Assembly: GCA_036499395.1 (NCBI GenBank) | Contig: DASYDW010000019.1 | Location: 124,001-188,000, forward strand | From: Pirellulales bacterium | GTDB taxonomy: Bacteria; Planctomycetota; Planctomycetia; Pirellulales; JACPPG01 | Direction of reading: 5' to 3' | DNA length: 64,000 bases | Shown: piece after piece, positions 1 through 10,096 of the stretch | Numbering within the stretch: position 1 is the first letter of the stretch | Layout: each line of letters starts with the position of its first letter | Notes under the pieces: model-generated | Databases searched by the model: none | What the model was told of the DNA's origin: nothing | What the model saw: the letters and a program-made list of their open reading frames with translations, nothing else | Position numbers and translations under genes: made by a program

Positions 1-186
1 AGGAATGTAATTAAATTTACGCAAGGCAGCTCGGCACGGGTGGAAATCGCGGCCACCGACTGATATTCTCAGGGCATCTTGCGATTTCGACGCACAGCTC
101 CGGGGCGGAAGCTAATGAAAACCAAACGAGTCTCTTAGGCACTCGTCTTCGCATTGGTTTTCGGAACAGGCAACAGAGGAGCTTCC
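1..186. other. Left-edge non-coding region
   Basis: No convincing reading frame. It ends in the ribosome binding site (gaggag, about 176-182) of the PEP-CTERM gene that starts at 187. I see no clear promoter or RNA structure. Confidence 0.5.
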
Positions 187-1188
187 ATGTCATCGATCAT
201 CCGGCGCGCCTCCGTGCGCGCACGACGCACTCATTTTGGACAATTCGTTCCACTAGATTTCGGCACTATTATTCGCGGCAGTCTCTTTGTTTCGGCGTTC
301 ATATTCTCCGCGCTGCTTGGCCGGAATGCTCAAGCAATCGAAATCAGCATCGCTTCGGTCACGCTCTTACCCGATACCACGCCGAGCGGCGTTTATACGG
401 GATCGGGCCAAGGGACCTCGGCCTGGGATAATGAACTCACGACGCTCAATCTGGGCGGCACAGCGCCCACAAAGGTTGGCGCGAGCGCAACCGCCGAAAT
501 TCGCGATGCTTTTTCCATGAGCACTGTCGCGCCGAGCGATAGTGCGGCGGCATTTTCGACGACAATCCATTTGTCCGTAACGATCGAAGTCCAGAATGAC
601 GATCCGATCAATGATCCGGTATACCAGTTGGGTGTATCGACAGGCTTATCGATCGCGGACGTCACCGGCGGTGCGTTCCTCTCGAGGAGCACTTACACCA
701 TTGCGGAAAGTCCGTTGCAGATTGGCAGCGGAACATCCAATTTCACATTCGGGCCAAACGGCGGTGGCCCAGGAGGTTTTGGTGCGATTGGCGCTCCAGG
801 CGATATACCGTCGGGAACTGGAGCGTATCTGCCGGGCACCGGAACAAACTTCTACACGCTCGATCTCGAACTGACGACGACGACAACCGCAACCGCTGGC
901 GGGAACATTTCAGTATTGGCGGGCTCCGACGCCGGCTTGAATCCATTGCTAGGTGCAAGTCAGCACTACCCGATATTGCCTCCGCCGGCAACGATCGCAC
1001 CTCATACGGATCCATCCCTTGACGGCGTGTTCCTGTTGTTTACCGCCAAGGTGACTTCTGCGCCTGAACCCGATTCGTGGATCTCGCTTCTCTGCGGCAC
1101 AGCGATCCTCAGTTCTGTCCTGGGGGCCGCGCGTTGGCGTCGGGCTCGTGAACTGCACGGGGAATTCACTGTTGAGGCGGGCAGGTAA
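187..1188 (+). CDS. PEP-CTERM sorting-domain protein
   Basis: Secreted protein of unknown function, 333 aa. The ATG at 187 is preferred over an in-frame TTG at 154 because gaggag lies just upstream. A long n-region is followed by a hydrophobic stretch ending near 'GRNAQAIE', which looks like a signal peptide. The body is rich in Gly, Ser, Thr and Ala, as expected of an extracellular beta-rich protein. The C-terminus has 'APEPDSWISLL', a hydrophobic helix and then 'RWRRARE': the three-part PEP-CTERM signal recognised by exosortase. The gene stands alone, 379 bp before the next one. The specific role is unknown; the sorting class is fairly sure. Confidence 0.8.
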   Translation: MSSIIRRASVRARRTHFGQFVPLDFGTIIRGSLFVSAFIFSALLGRNAQAIEISIASVTLLPDTTPSGVYTGSGQGTSAWDNELTTLNLGGTAPTKVGASATAEIRDAFSMSTVAPSDSAAAFSTTIHLSVTIEVQNDDPINDPVYQLGVSTGLSIADVTGGAFLSRSTYTIAESPLQIGSGTSNFTFGPNGGGPGGFGAIGAPGDIPSGTGAYLPGTGTNFYTLDLELTTTTTATAGGNISVLAGSDAGLNPLLGASQHYPILPPPATIAPHTDPSLDGVFLLFTAKVTSAPEPDSWISLLCGTAILSSVLGAARWRRARELHGEFTVEAGR

Positions 1189-1567
1189 CGCTTGCCCGCC
1201 TCAATTCTCCTCGCGCCACGTAAGGCAATTCCTCCCCAACAGGCCGCAGATTGCAGCCGGGTTCCCCTTCGGTTATCGTTTACCCAGGTGTCAGACTGCG
1301 TTGTCGGAACTCCGTCGTACCAAGGTGGTTCGATGGATCCCCTAGCCACGCTTAGGCGGCCTGCGATCGTCGAACCATCTGAGTTGGATCGTACGTAGCA
1401 GGAGATAAGAGCGCGGCCCCTGCCCGGGCGGTAACGCAAAGCATGGTTTTTCCCTCAAGGGGCGCGGCGGAGTGTTTGCCTACCTCACGCGCTGGCGGTT
1501 CTTCAGCAATTGCCGACCTGCCGCAACGAAAACAATCTCTCCCATTTAGTTCGAAGGAGTTTCGCAC
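1189..1567. other. Intergenic region
   Basis: About 380 bp with no supported gene. A minus-strand frame here is part of a long shadow of the oxidoreductase gene. The right end carries the gaaggag ribosome binding site (about 1553-1559) for the gene at 1568. No terminator is evident. Confidence 0.4.
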
Positions 1568-2923
1568 ATGAGTCGTCACACGAGTCGTCGTGACTTCCTG
1601 AAATCTACGACCGCCGCGGGCGTCGGCTTCTGGGCCGCCGCAGGCGCCACAGCCGCCGAAAGCAAGTCGGCCAACGAACGCATTCGCTTCGCGTGTATCG
1701 GCGTCGGCGGCAAGGGGAGCAGCGATTCGAAGGACGCCAGTCGCGCTGGCGACATCGTCGCCATCTGCGATATCGACGACAACACCCTCGGCAAGGCCGG
1801 CGAAACTTTCGCAGGCGCGAAGAAGTTCAACGACTTCCGCAAGATGCTTGAAGAGATGGGCCCGAACATCGACGCCGTCACCGTCAGCACGCCGGACCAT
1901 ACACACGCCGCGGCCTCGCTGATGGCCATGCGGATGGGCAAGCACTGCTTTACGCAGAAGCCGATGACCCACAGCATCTACGAAGCGCGCCGCATGGGCG
2001 AGGTCGCTCGCGAGATGAAGGTCGCCACGCAGATGGGCAACCAAGGCACGGCCAATCGTGGCCTTCGCCAGGCGGCCTCCGTCGTCAAGGCCGGCACGCT
2101 GGGCAACGTCAAGGAAGTTCACGTCTGGACCAATCGCCCCATCTGGCCGCAAGGCGCAGGCCGCCCGGCCGAGACCGAGGTGCCCAAGCACGTTCACTGG
2201 GACCTGTGGATCGGTCCGGCCGCTTACCGCTCGTACGCCAACGGCTATCATCCGTTCGCCTGGCGCGGTTACTGGGACTTCGGCACCGGTGCCCTCGGTG
2301 ACATGGCCTGCCATACGATGAACATGCCGTACATGGCTCTCGATCTGCAGCATCCGACGTCGATCGAAGCTCAGACCTCGGGTCACAACAAGGAAACCTA
2401 TCCGAGCTGGTCGATCATCAAGTACGAATTTCCCGCCACCGAGAAGCGCGGCCCGGTCACCTTCACCTGGTACGACGGCAAGAAGCTGCCGCCGATCGAG
2501 CTGTTTGAGAAGGTCAAATGGCCTAAGGAAGCCATCAAGGATGGTCCGAAGGGGGACAAGGCCGAGGCGTTCGAAACCTCGATCTCGGGCGCTCTGCTGA
2601 TCGGCGACAAGGCCTCGCTCTATTCGCCGGGCGATTACGCCGACAAGTACTATCTGCCCGAAGGGATGGAGAAGCCGAAGGTCGAGTTCGACGCTTCGCC
2701 AGGCCACTTCGTCGAGTACGCTCGCGCGATTAAGGAAGGGATCCCGGCCACGTCGAACTTCCCGAACTACTCGGGCCCGCTGACCGAGATCGTTCTGCTC
2801 GGTAACCTGGCCGTGTGGAGCGGCAACAAGGTGAACTGGAACGCCAAGGAACTGAAGGCCGACGGCGCTCCGGAACTCGACAGCATGATCCGCCCGACCT
2901 ACCGCGAAGGCTACACGCTGTAA
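1568..2923 (+). CDS. Tat-exported Gfo/Idh/MocA-family oxidoreductase
   Basis: Predicted NAD(P)-dependent oxidoreductase acting on sugars or inositol-like substrates outside the cytoplasm, 451 aa. The N-terminus 'TSRRDFLKSTTAAG' is a twin-arginine signal followed by an Ala-rich stretch ending near residue 35. A Rossmann fold follows ('FACIGVGGKG', about residues 41-50), then 'AVTVSTPDHTH' and 'TQKPMTHS', the position of the family's EKP motif with Gln in place of Glu. The C-terminal half fits the substrate domain of the planctomycete branch. The ATG has gaaggag about 8 bp upstream. Substrate cannot be told from sequence. It stands alone; a second family member lies at 36130-37590. Confidence 0.9.
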   Translation: MSRHTSRRDFLKSTTAAGVGFWAAAGATAAESKSANERIRFACIGVGGKGSSDSKDASRAGDIVAICDIDDNTLGKAGETFAGAKKFNDFRKMLEEMGPNIDAVTVSTPDHTHAAASLMAMRMGKHCFTQKPMTHSIYEARRMGEVAREMKVATQMGNQGTANRGLRQAASVVKAGTLGNVKEVHVWTNRPIWPQGAGRPAETEVPKHVHWDLWIGPAAYRSYANGYHPFAWRGYWDFGTGALGDMACHTMNMPYMALDLQHPTSIEAQTSGHNKETYPSWSIIKYEFPATEKRGPVTFTWYDGKKLPPIELFEKVKWPKEAIKDGPKGDKAEAFETSISGALLIGDKASLYSPGDYADKYYLPEGMEKPKVEFDASPGHFVEYARAIKEGIPATSNFPNYSGPLTEIVLLGNLAVWSGNKVNWNAKELKADGAPELDSMIRPTYREGYTL

Positions 2924-3083
2924 GAAGCTCGGCATGCAAAACTCGATAGCGACTCATCATCGCTAACGAGGACAACTCAGTACGATCAGCAGGCTGCCAG
3001 GGTTGGCGCAAAATCCTCCCTGGCAGCCTTGCTCGCTTCTACCCACTCGCAATCGACACAAGCGTATGCGTATAGCGCATAAA

Positions 3084-3117
3084 CCCCTCTCCCTCTGGGA
3101 GAGGGCAGGGTGAGGGG
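3084..3117. repeat. REP-like palindromic repeat, copy 1
   Basis: Palindromic element with core cctctccctctgggagagg followed by a G-rich tail (gcagggtgagggg). It is nearly identical to units at 21053-21085 and 23415-23447, with a variant at 21121-21154. It lies between two same-strand genes and could fold into a stable hairpin. Dispersed intergenic repeat; function unknown. Confidence 0.8.
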
Positions 3118-3188
3118 CGAACACGACGCGGCCGCAGCGTAATCGGCCGGTCGCCTGCCGCAATAAAACATTCTCGAGAGACGACGCC

Positions 3189-4445
3189 GTGATACGACCT
3201 GTGATGCTGTCCGTTCGATTGCTGCTGGCCGCACTGGTGGTTGCTTCGTTGGCCTCGGTGACACTGGCCGATGACGCCGCCGCGGCCAAAACACTGGAAG
3301 ACCTCGGTGCCCTGGTCAAGACGAACGACGCGAAGCAAATCACGAGCGTCAATTTTGGCGAGCATCCGGTCACCGACGCCGACCTGGCGCTGGTCGCTCC
3401 ACTTGCGCAGCTCGAACAACTGATCGTCACCGGACCTGGGGTGGGTGACGATCAGCTCACGACGATCGCAAAAATCGCGAAGCTCAAGGATCTGTCGCTG
3501 GAGAACACCAGCGTGTCGGACGAAGGGATCGCGCGGCTGGCTCCGCTGACGGCGCTCAAGTCGTTGAATCTGCGCCGCTGCTCGCAGGTTACGAATGCTG
3601 GGCTGGGGAATCTCGCCAAGCTGCCGCAACTCGAACAACTACACTTGCTGTACACGAATACGGCCGACGAGGGGCTCGCCCGGCTGGCCCCGCTGCAAAA
3701 GCTGCGCGTTCTCGATCTGCGCGGCTGCGTCGGCGTCACCGATGCCGGCATGGTACACCTCGTGGCGCTCAAAAGTCTCGAGCGGCTCAAGCTGCGCAAC
3801 CCGGGCGTGACGGACGCGGGCCTGAAGTCGATCGGCAAGCTCGCCAAGCTCAAAGGGCTGTGGCTCGAAGACACCGTCGTCAGCGACGATGGCCTGGCCG
3901 ATCTCGAACCGCTGGTCCTGCTCGACGAGCTGTATCTATTGCGCACCAAGGTCGGCGACCCGGGTCTGGTGCATTTGAAGAATCTCAAGCAGCTCAAACG
4001 TCTCGAAGTACGCGATACGGCCGTCAAAGGTCCCGGCCTGGCGTCGATCGAAGGTCTGAAGAAGATCAAAGTCCTCGATTTCGCCGAGACCGCGCTCACC
4101 GATGAAGGCCTAACGCATGTCGCGGCGCTACCCGAGCTGGAACGCCTGGACCTGTGGTCGACGCGCGTCACCGACGACGGATTGAAGAACATCGCCGGTC
4201 TGAAGAATCTGCAATACCTGAACCTCGAAGCGACGCCGGTCACCGACGATGGTCTGGTGAACCTGTCTGGGCTCGTGAATCTCAACACGCTCAGCCTGGC
4301 CAGCACGACGGTCACCGACGAGGGTCTCAAGAAGCTAACCGGCTTGAAGAAGCTCAAGCAACTCGACCTGGCGTTCACGCAAGTCAGCGAAGACGGGATC
4401 GAAGCCCTCAAACAGGCCGTGCCCGGCATCAAGATCAACTGGTAA
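3189..4445 (+). CDS. Secreted leucine-rich repeat protein
   Basis: 418 aa, predicted exported. The GTG at 3189 has gagag about 8 bp upstream; an ATG at 3204 is a possible alternative. The signal peptide runs to about 'ASVTLADDAA'. From about residue 55 to the end there are about 15 tandem leucine-rich repeats of about 24 residues, each carrying a variant of 'VTDxGLxxLxxLxxLxxL', the cysteine-containing/GALA-like type common in planctomycetes. Such solenoids bind other proteins; no enzymatic domain is visible and the partner is unknown. It converges on topA, with a palindrome (4507-4539) between them. Confidence 0.88.
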   Translation: MIRPVMLSVRLLLAALVVASLASVTLADDAAAAKTLEDLGALVKTNDAKQITSVNFGEHPVTDADLALVAPLAQLEQLIVTGPGVGDDQLTTIAKIAKLKDLSLENTSVSDEGIARLAPLTALKSLNLRRCSQVTNAGLGNLAKLPQLEQLHLLYTNTADEGLARLAPLQKLRVLDLRGCVGVTDAGMVHLVALKSLERLKLRNPGVTDAGLKSIGKLAKLKGLWLEDTVVSDDGLADLEPLVLLDELYLLRTKVGDPGLVHLKNLKQLKRLEVRDTAVKGPGLASIEGLKKIKVLDFAETALTDEGLTHVAALPELERLDLWSTRVTDDGLKNIAGLKNLQYLNLEATPVTDDGLVNLSGLVNLNTLSLASTTVTDEGLKKLTGLKKLKQLDLAFTQVSEDGIEALKQAVPGIKINW

Positions 4446-4506
4446 GCGCGACGCAACGGAGCGACCAAGCGCACGAACGAATGAATCACGCCCAGGGTTA
4501 ACGTGC

Positions 4507-4539
4507 CATGCTTTTTCCGCCCTCGGCGGAATAAACATG
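4507..4539. repeat. Palindromic repeat between convergent genes, possible terminator
   Basis: A 15-bp stem (catgctttttccgcc paired with ggcggaataaacatg, two mismatches) around a 3-bp loop. The T and A tracts inside the arms and its place between two convergent 3' ends suggest a bidirectional terminator. A close relative in the opposite orientation is at 34310-34341, so it is also a dispersed repeat. Confidence 0.7.
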
Positions 4540-4552
4540 CCGTCGCGAACGA

Positions 4553-7270
4553 CTACTCGTCCTCGACCGCTTTCGCTGCCTTGGCAGCCTTTTTCTTCGC
4601 GCCCTTTTTGGCCGACTTCGCGCCGCCGCCGCTCGCTGCCTTCTTCTTCGCGGCACGCAATTTCTGGCGATCGGTCGGTCCAGCCTCGGCCCGGGTCGCG
4701 AGTAGCGCGAGCGCCTGCTCCAACGTGACTTCTTCGATCGCTTGCTGCTTCGGCAGCGACGCGTTCGTCACGCCGTCGGCCACGTACGGTCCGTAGCGCC
4801 CTTCCAGCAGCTTCACTTCCTCTTTCGTTACCGGCGACGTGCCGAGCACTTTCAAAGGCTCTTTGGCCGCGCCAAAGCCGCGACGCTGCTTCTTGGGCTG
4901 CGCCAGCAACTCGACCGCTTGCTCGAACGTGACGTCCAGCGGCGACAGATCCGCTGGCAGGCTGCGCGTCTCTTCCCCCGATTTGACGTACGGTCCAAAG
5001 CGGCCGTTATAGGCCGTGATCTTCAAGCCGGTCGGCGGATTCGCGCCCAGGTCGCGCGGCAGAGATAACAGCCGTAGCGCGACTTCGACCGTAATATCCT
5101 CAGGCTTCATCCCCTTCAGCAGCGAAGCGTTCTTCGGCTTCTCTTCGTCATCGGGGTTGCCCAATTGAACGTACGGACCGAAGCGGCCGGTCTTGATGAA
5201 TACCGGCTTGCCCGTTTCGGCGTCGTGCCCCAGTGGCTTGTCTCCTTCGGCCGCCTGATCGAGCAATTTCAGTGCCGCGTCCATCGTCATTTCGTCGGGC
5301 GAGTAGGTGTCGGGAATGCTCGCCCGCCGCTCGCCTTGTTCCAGGAACGGTCCGTAACGACCGACGCGCACGAAGACTTGCTCGCCGCCGTCCGGTTGAC
5401 CGAGATAGATGCGGCTGACGTCGCGCGCGTCGATCTGATCGACCTTGTTCTCTAATTGCTTTTTGAGTCCTCCCTGAACGTTTCCGCCTCCTCCCTGTCC
5501 GTTGCCAAAGTAGAAATTGTTCAGGTATTCGGTGTACTTCCGCTCACCGCGGCTGATGGCGTCCAGGTCGTCTTCCATTTGGGCCGTAAAGCGATAGTCG
5601 ACCAGGTCCGGCAGATGCTCGGAAAGCAATTGCGAAACCGAGAATGCCACCCACGTCGGCACCAGCGCATTGCCACGCTTGACGACATACTCTCGCGCCA
5701 GAATCGTCTCGATGATCACGGCATACGTGCTGGGACGACCGATGCCCAACTCTTCGAGTGCCTTGGTCAGGGTCGCTTCGTTAAACCGCGCTGGCGGCTG
5801 TGTATTGTGTTCCTTCGGCTCCATCTCCCGGCAGCTTAGGATCTCGCCCACCGCGACGTCGGGCAGAATGGTTTCCTTGTCGGCCAGTTCGGCCGCGGGA
5901 TCATCGGCCCCCTCCACATAGGCTCGCAAATAGCCTGGGAAGTCGATGGTTTTGCCACCGACCTGAAAGGCCGCCTCGGCCCCTTCGATCGTGATCGAAA
6001 TACGTCGTCCGCGCGCATCAACCATCTGGCTCGCTACGGTCCGTTTCCAGATCATGTCATAGATCTTGAACTCTTCGGCCGAGAGCTTGTCTCGCAATGC
6101 TTCCGGCAGCGCGAACGGATGCCCGGCCGGACGGATGGCTTCGTGTGCCTCTTGCGCGTTCTTGACCTTGGTGCGATACTCGCGCGCCGCGGCCGGCAAG
6201 AACTCCTTGCCGTATTGCGAAGCCACCAAGTCGCGGGCCGCCTCGATGGCCACGCTGGCCAGGTTCGTCGAGTCGGTACGCATATAAGTAATGTGACCGT
6301 TCTCGTACAGGCTTTGCGCCACCTGCATCGTGCGGCGGGCCGTGAAGCTCAGCTTGCGGTTGGCCTCTTGCTGCAAGGTGCTAGTTGTGAACGGCGGATA
6401 AGGCTTTGACGAGTAAGGCTTGTCGTCGATCGACGCGACGCGGAATACTTCCGGCTTCAAGCGCGTCGCCAGATCCACGGCCTGCTGCTCGTTCAGGATC
6501 AGCAGATTGTCGTCCTTTGGCTTGCCCGTGGTCGAATCGAAGTCCTTGGCCGACGGGACGCGCCGCTTCTGATACGTCTGCAAGCCGGCCTGCAACGTCT
6601 GACCTGTCGACTTGGCGAACAGGCCGAGCAAGTCCCAATACTGCGACGAGACAAAGCGCATCCGTTCGCGTTCGCGCTCCACGATCAAGCGGACGGCCAC
6701 GCTTTGCACGCGCCCGGCCGACAGCCGCGGCCGCACCTTGCGCCACAACAGTGGCGAGACTTCATAGCCGTACAGCCGGTCGACGATGCGGCGCGTCTCT
6801 TGCGCCTTGACCAGGTCATCGTCGATGTCGCGCGGATGTTCGAGCGCCGCGTGGATCGCCTCGGAGGTGATCTCGTGAAATACCAGCCGGTGGACGGGCA
6901 CCTTCGGCTTCAACAGTTCGCGCAGGTGCCAACTGATCGCCTCGCCTTCGCGGTCTTCGTCCGTCGCCAGGAAAAGTTCGTCGGCATCTTTGAGCAAGCC
7001 CTTCAGCTTGCGAACCTGCTGCGTCTTGCCGGGCGGAATGATATAGACCGGGTCGAAGTCCTTATTGACGTTGACGCCCAGGTAGGCCCACTCCTCGCTC
7101 TTGAATTCCGCGGGGATTTGCTTGGCCCCCTGCGGCAGATCGCGAACGTGGCCGATGCTGGCCTCGATGATATAGTTCGGGCCAAGGAATTTGCTGATCG
7201 TCCGCGCCTTGGCCGGTGATTCGACGATCACCAGGGCCTTACCGCGGGGAGTAGCCGATTTGCGCGCCAT
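4553..7270 (-). CDS. topA: DNA topoisomerase I (type IA)
   Basis: Relaxes negative supercoils by a tyrosine-linked single-strand passage. 905 aa from the ATG at 7270; the open frame extends upstream but only from here is there family similarity ('GKALVIVESPAKARTI', start of the TOPRIM domain). TOPRIM acidic residues are in 'ATDEDREGEAISWH'. The catalytic Tyr is in 'GHITYMRTDSTNLA'. Instead of zinc-finger modules the C-terminus has four repeats around 'GRYGPF/GRFGPYV', the topoisomerase C-terminal repeat type, then a Lys/Ala-rich basic tail ending in an acidic 'VEDE'. Such tails are seen in planctomycete and actinobacterial enzymes. Transcribed alone, divergent from the chaperone-like gene at 7679. 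Confidence 0.97.
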   Translation of the reverse strand: MARKSATPRGKALVIVESPAKARTISKFLGPNYIIEASIGHVRDLPQGAKQIPAEFKSEEWAYLGVNVNKDFDPVYIIPPGKTQQVRKLKGLLKDADELFLATDEDREGEAISWHLRELLKPKVPVHRLVFHEITSEAIHAALEHPRDIDDDLVKAQETRRIVDRLYGYEVSPLLWRKVRPRLSAGRVQSVAVRLIVERERERMRFVSSQYWDLLGLFAKSTGQTLQAGLQTYQKRRVPSAKDFDSTTGKPKDDNLLILNEQQAVDLATRLKPEVFRVASIDDKPYSSKPYPPFTTSTLQQEANRKLSFTARRTMQVAQSLYENGHITYMRTDSTNLASVAIEAARDLVASQYGKEFLPAAAREYRTKVKNAQEAHEAIRPAGHPFALPEALRDKLSAEEFKIYDMIWKRTVASQMVDARGRRISITIEGAEAAFQVGGKTIDFPGYLRAYVEGADDPAAELADKETILPDVAVGEILSCREMEPKEHNTQPPARFNEATLTKALEELGIGRPSTYAVIIETILAREYVVKRGNALVPTWVAFSVSQLLSEHLPDLVDYRFTAQMEDDLDAISRGERKYTEYLNNFYFGNGQGGGGNVQGGLKKQLENKVDQIDARDVSRIYLGQPDGGEQVFVRVGRYGPFLEQGERRASIPDTYSPDEMTMDAALKLLDQAAEGDKPLGHDAETGKPVFIKTGRFGPYVQLGNPDDEEKPKNASLLKGMKPEDITVEVALRLLSLPRDLGANPPTGLKITAYNGRFGPYVKSGEETRSLPADLSPLDVTFEQAVELLAQPKKQRRGFGAAKEPLKVLGTSPVTKEEVKLLEGRYGPYVADGVTNASLPKQQAIEEVTLEQALALLATRAEAGPTDRQKLRAAKKKAASGGGAKSAKKGAKKKAAKAAKAVEDE

Positions 7271-7678
7271 ATTTCGTCTGTTCGTCAGAGATCGAGAGAA
7301 AACCGCGGGCGGTCGCTCAAAACAAGAATGCAAGTCCGGCAGCCGTTTACCCGCTGACGAGACTTCGCCGTGCGCCGCACCTTGCTGTCTACGTTGTTGC
7401 CACGCCCCCGGCTGACAACGCCTGTAACCCTTCATCGTGTGACATACCCGGGGCATGTCCACTCTATCTTTACGCCCCGCGCATCATGCAACCAGCCGCC
7501 ACGCTGGAGCGAGTCGATTCGACGGCACTCCTTTTTGGCGTTGCGTTTACGTCGATTATCCCTACAATCGGAATCATCGCACGCAGTCGGGCAGGACGCC
7601 CACTCCTTAACCTTTCGATTACCCGGCTGTCAAGGCTTCTTGCCTTAAACATGGCCGCGGTCTGTGAGGATACTTCCC
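7271..7678. other. Divergent intergenic region (topA / PpiD-like gene)
   Basis: About 410 bp between divergent starts; promoters for both genes must lie here. A gagga ribosome binding site at about 7666-7670 serves the gene at 7679. I see no RNA gene or strong hairpin. Confidence 0.4.
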
Positions 7679-10024
7679 ATGGCAAGCCCTCTGGCACTGT
7701 TCCGTAAGTACGAACGCGCGATGATGGCCGTGATCTGCGTGATGGCCATGATCGCCTTTGTTTTCTTCGATCCAATCTTCGGCAATCGCAGTGGCCGCGG
7801 CGGTGCCAAAGACCCGGTCGTCGCGGAAACCAAGCTCTACGGCGACATCCACGAATCGGACGTCGCCCGCATGATGTCGGCCCGTGGCCTGACGAATCGT
7901 TTCGTCGCACAAACCTACAACATTATGTACGGCTTTTCGCCGCCGGGCTTCTTCGGCTCCGAAACGGAATCGGCCGTGGTCGAAACCATGCTGCTGGCGC
8001 GCAAGGCCGAGCAAATGGGAATGCGGGTTACCGACGACGAAATCACCCGGTTCCTGCAGGTGCTCAGTGATAACCGCCTGACCGGCGACCAATTTTCCCA
8101 GATCCTGACCGGCATCAGTGGTCGCCGTGGCGGCATCAGCCGCCGTCAGTTGTACGACTCGTTGCGGACCGAGATGCTGGCCCGCCAACTGACGAACAAT
8201 TTCCTCTCCAGCCAGCAGACCACGCCTGCCGAGCGCTGGGAAGCCTATCAAAAGCTGAACAGCCGCGCCGCGGTCGAGGCCATTCCCGTGGCCGTCGCCG
8301 ACTTCATTGATAAGGTGCCCGAGCCGGACGCGACCGCCATTCAAACGCTGTTCGACAATTACAAACAGTTCGAACCGGTGCCGGGCAGTCCGACCCCCGG
8401 CTTTAAGATCCCGGCCAAGATTGCCATTCAGTACCTGGCCGCGAATTTCGAGCAATTCGAAGATCCCAACGCCGTCACCCACGAAGCGGTCGTCAACGAG
8501 TACGAAAAGAACAAGAACACGCGTTATCTCTATTCCGGCGACCGTGGCGCGGCGGGCGACGCGGAAGCAAAACCTGATTCCGAGAAAACGCCGGACGCCG
8601 AAAAGACTCCGGACGCTAACAAATCTCCGGACGAAGGGCCCGCCGATCAGGGCACCGAAGAGAAGCCGGCCACCGACGCTGCACCAGACGCGGAGAAGCC
8701 GGCTGATGCCGCGCCGGCCACGGAACCCGAAACCAAGCCCGAGGCGGCTCCGCCGCAAAGCCGGGTTCGCACCGGGTTGAACGGCACAGAATTGGCCCTG
8801 GCCACTTTCGCGCAAGACGAGCAGCCCGCGGCTGACAAGCCGGCCGAACAGCCTGCCAGCGATCAACCCGCTGCCCCTGCAGCTTCGACTGATGCTGCCC
8901 CTGCGACGGAACCGGCAGCCGGTGACGCCGCGCATCAACCGGCCACGGGCGAAGCCGGCGAAAAGCCAGAGGCGAAGACCGGGGCCCTCAGCGACGAGTT
9001 CGCTCTGCCGACGGATGTCAATGCACCGAAGTATGATCCGCTGTGGAAGGTCGAGCCGGCAATTCGCGCCGAACTCGGCAAACAAGTGGCGGCCGACAAA
9101 ATGCAGCAGGCGCTGAACCAGCTTCGCGAGCAAAAGCTGGTGAAGTACGGCAACGACCGTACCCGCTGGGAAGTGAAACACGAGAAGGATAAGACGCTCA
9201 AGCCCCCCACACCGTTGGACTTTGACGCTCTGGCCACGGAAAACCACCTGACCGCGCACACGACTAAGCTGCTGTCGGCTTACGAGTTGAGCCAAGTCGA
9301 CGGAATCGGCGAATCGTTCATCGGTCAAAAGTCATTCCTGCAACACGCGTTTGGACCTCTGCAGCTCTATCAGCCGGTGATCACGATGGATGCGGCCGGG
9401 AACCAGTACCTGGTCTGGAAGATCGAGCAGCAAGAAGCCCGCGTCCCCGAGCTGAGTGAGATTCGGGACGAAGTGGTGCGTGCCTGGAAAATGATCGAGG
9501 CCCGCAAGCCCGCCATCGAGCACGCCCGCCAACTGACCGAAACGGCCACGAAGGACAAGATTCCGCTGACCGAATTGGCCACGCGCGACGTATTGGCGAT
9601 CGTCAAGCCGGAAGAATTTTCGTGGCTGACGTATGGTACGACCCCCAATATCAACAACCGCAACCCACCGCGGCTGAATACGGTGCAGGACGTCGAGGAT
9701 GCCGGAAACGACTTCATGGCCGCGGTCTTCAGCCAATCGGCGGGGGGCCTGACCACGGCCTTCAACAATCCGCAGACGATCGCCTATGCGATCCAGGTGT
9801 CGGAATTCGATCCCAGCCTGGACGTCTTGCGGCGCAGCTTCTTGGCTGACGATTTCAGCAAGTACGCCCAGGTGACAAATCCGCATCGCCAAGAACAGCT
9901 AATCGCCTGGAATCAGGCCATTCAGCAAGAGGCCGGCCTGAAGTGGATCCGTAAGCCTGATGCTCGTCGCGGCAGCGGCGACGAGGAGGATTTCGGCGAC
10001 GATGCAGGCGACATGGGGGACTAA
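7679..10024 (+). CDS. PpiD/SurA-like membrane-anchored periplasmic chaperone
   Basis: 781 aa from the ATG at 7679 (gagga 8 bp upstream; the in-frame GTG at 7664 overlaps that site). A single membrane anchor lies at about residues 14-32. A helical region follows with 'AEQMGMRVTDDEITRFLQ', resembling the SurA/PpiD N-terminal chaperone domain. Around residues 290-425 is a low-complexity linker of Asp, Glu, Lys, Pro and Ala. The C-terminal part ('PELSEIRDEVVRAWKMIEA') resembles the end of PpiD. I do not find a recognisable parvulin catalytic core, so it may be a chaperone without isomerase activity. A strong terminator follows at 10097-10141. Confidence 0.65.
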   Translation: MASPLALFRKYERAMMAVICVMAMIAFVFFDPIFGNRSGRGGAKDPVVAETKLYGDIHESDVARMMSARGLTNRFVAQTYNIMYGFSPPGFFGSETESAVVETMLLARKAEQMGMRVTDDEITRFLQVLSDNRLTGDQFSQILTGISGRRGGISRRQLYDSLRTEMLARQLTNNFLSSQQTTPAERWEAYQKLNSRAAVEAIPVAVADFIDKVPEPDATAIQTLFDNYKQFEPVPGSPTPGFKIPAKIAIQYLAANFEQFEDPNAVTHEAVVNEYEKNKNTRYLYSGDRGAAGDAEAKPDSEKTPDAEKTPDANKSPDEGPADQGTEEKPATDAAPDAEKPADAAPATEPETKPEAAPPQSRVRTGLNGTELALATFAQDEQPAADKPAEQPASDQPAAPAASTDAAPATEPAAGDAAHQPATGEAGEKPEAKTGALSDEFALPTDVNAPKYDPLWKVEPAIRAELGKQVAADKMQQALNQLREQKLVKYGNDRTRWEVKHEKDKTLKPPTPLDFDALATENHLTAHTTKLLSAYELSQVDGIGESFIGQKSFLQHAFGPLQLYQPVITMDAAGNQYLVWKIEQQEARVPELSEIRDEVVRAWKMIEARKPAIEHARQLTETATKDKIPLTELATRDVLAIVKPEEFSWLTYGTTPNINNRNPPRLNTVQDVEDAGNDFMAAVFSQSAGGLTTAFNNPQTIAYAIQVSEFDPSLDVLRRSFLADDFSKYAQVTNPHRQEQLIAWNQAIQQEAGLKWIRKPDARRGSGDEEDFGDDAGDMGD

Positions 10025-10096
10025 GCCCGGTGATTATCACCCTGCAGCTGGGCAGTCGTCCGGCAATCTCATAAATCGATAACGGCAAAAAAGAAA

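Noticed and set aside
1352..2935. 527-aa minus-strand open frame opposite the first oxidoreductase
   Set aside because: Shadow of a high-GC coding strand; no family motifs, while the plus strand has a full Gfo/Idh/MocA protein with a Tat signal.
7619..9328. 569-aa minus-strand open frame
   Set aside because: Opposite the PpiD-like gene; Arg/Gly/Leu-rich random-looking translation and no ribosome binding site.
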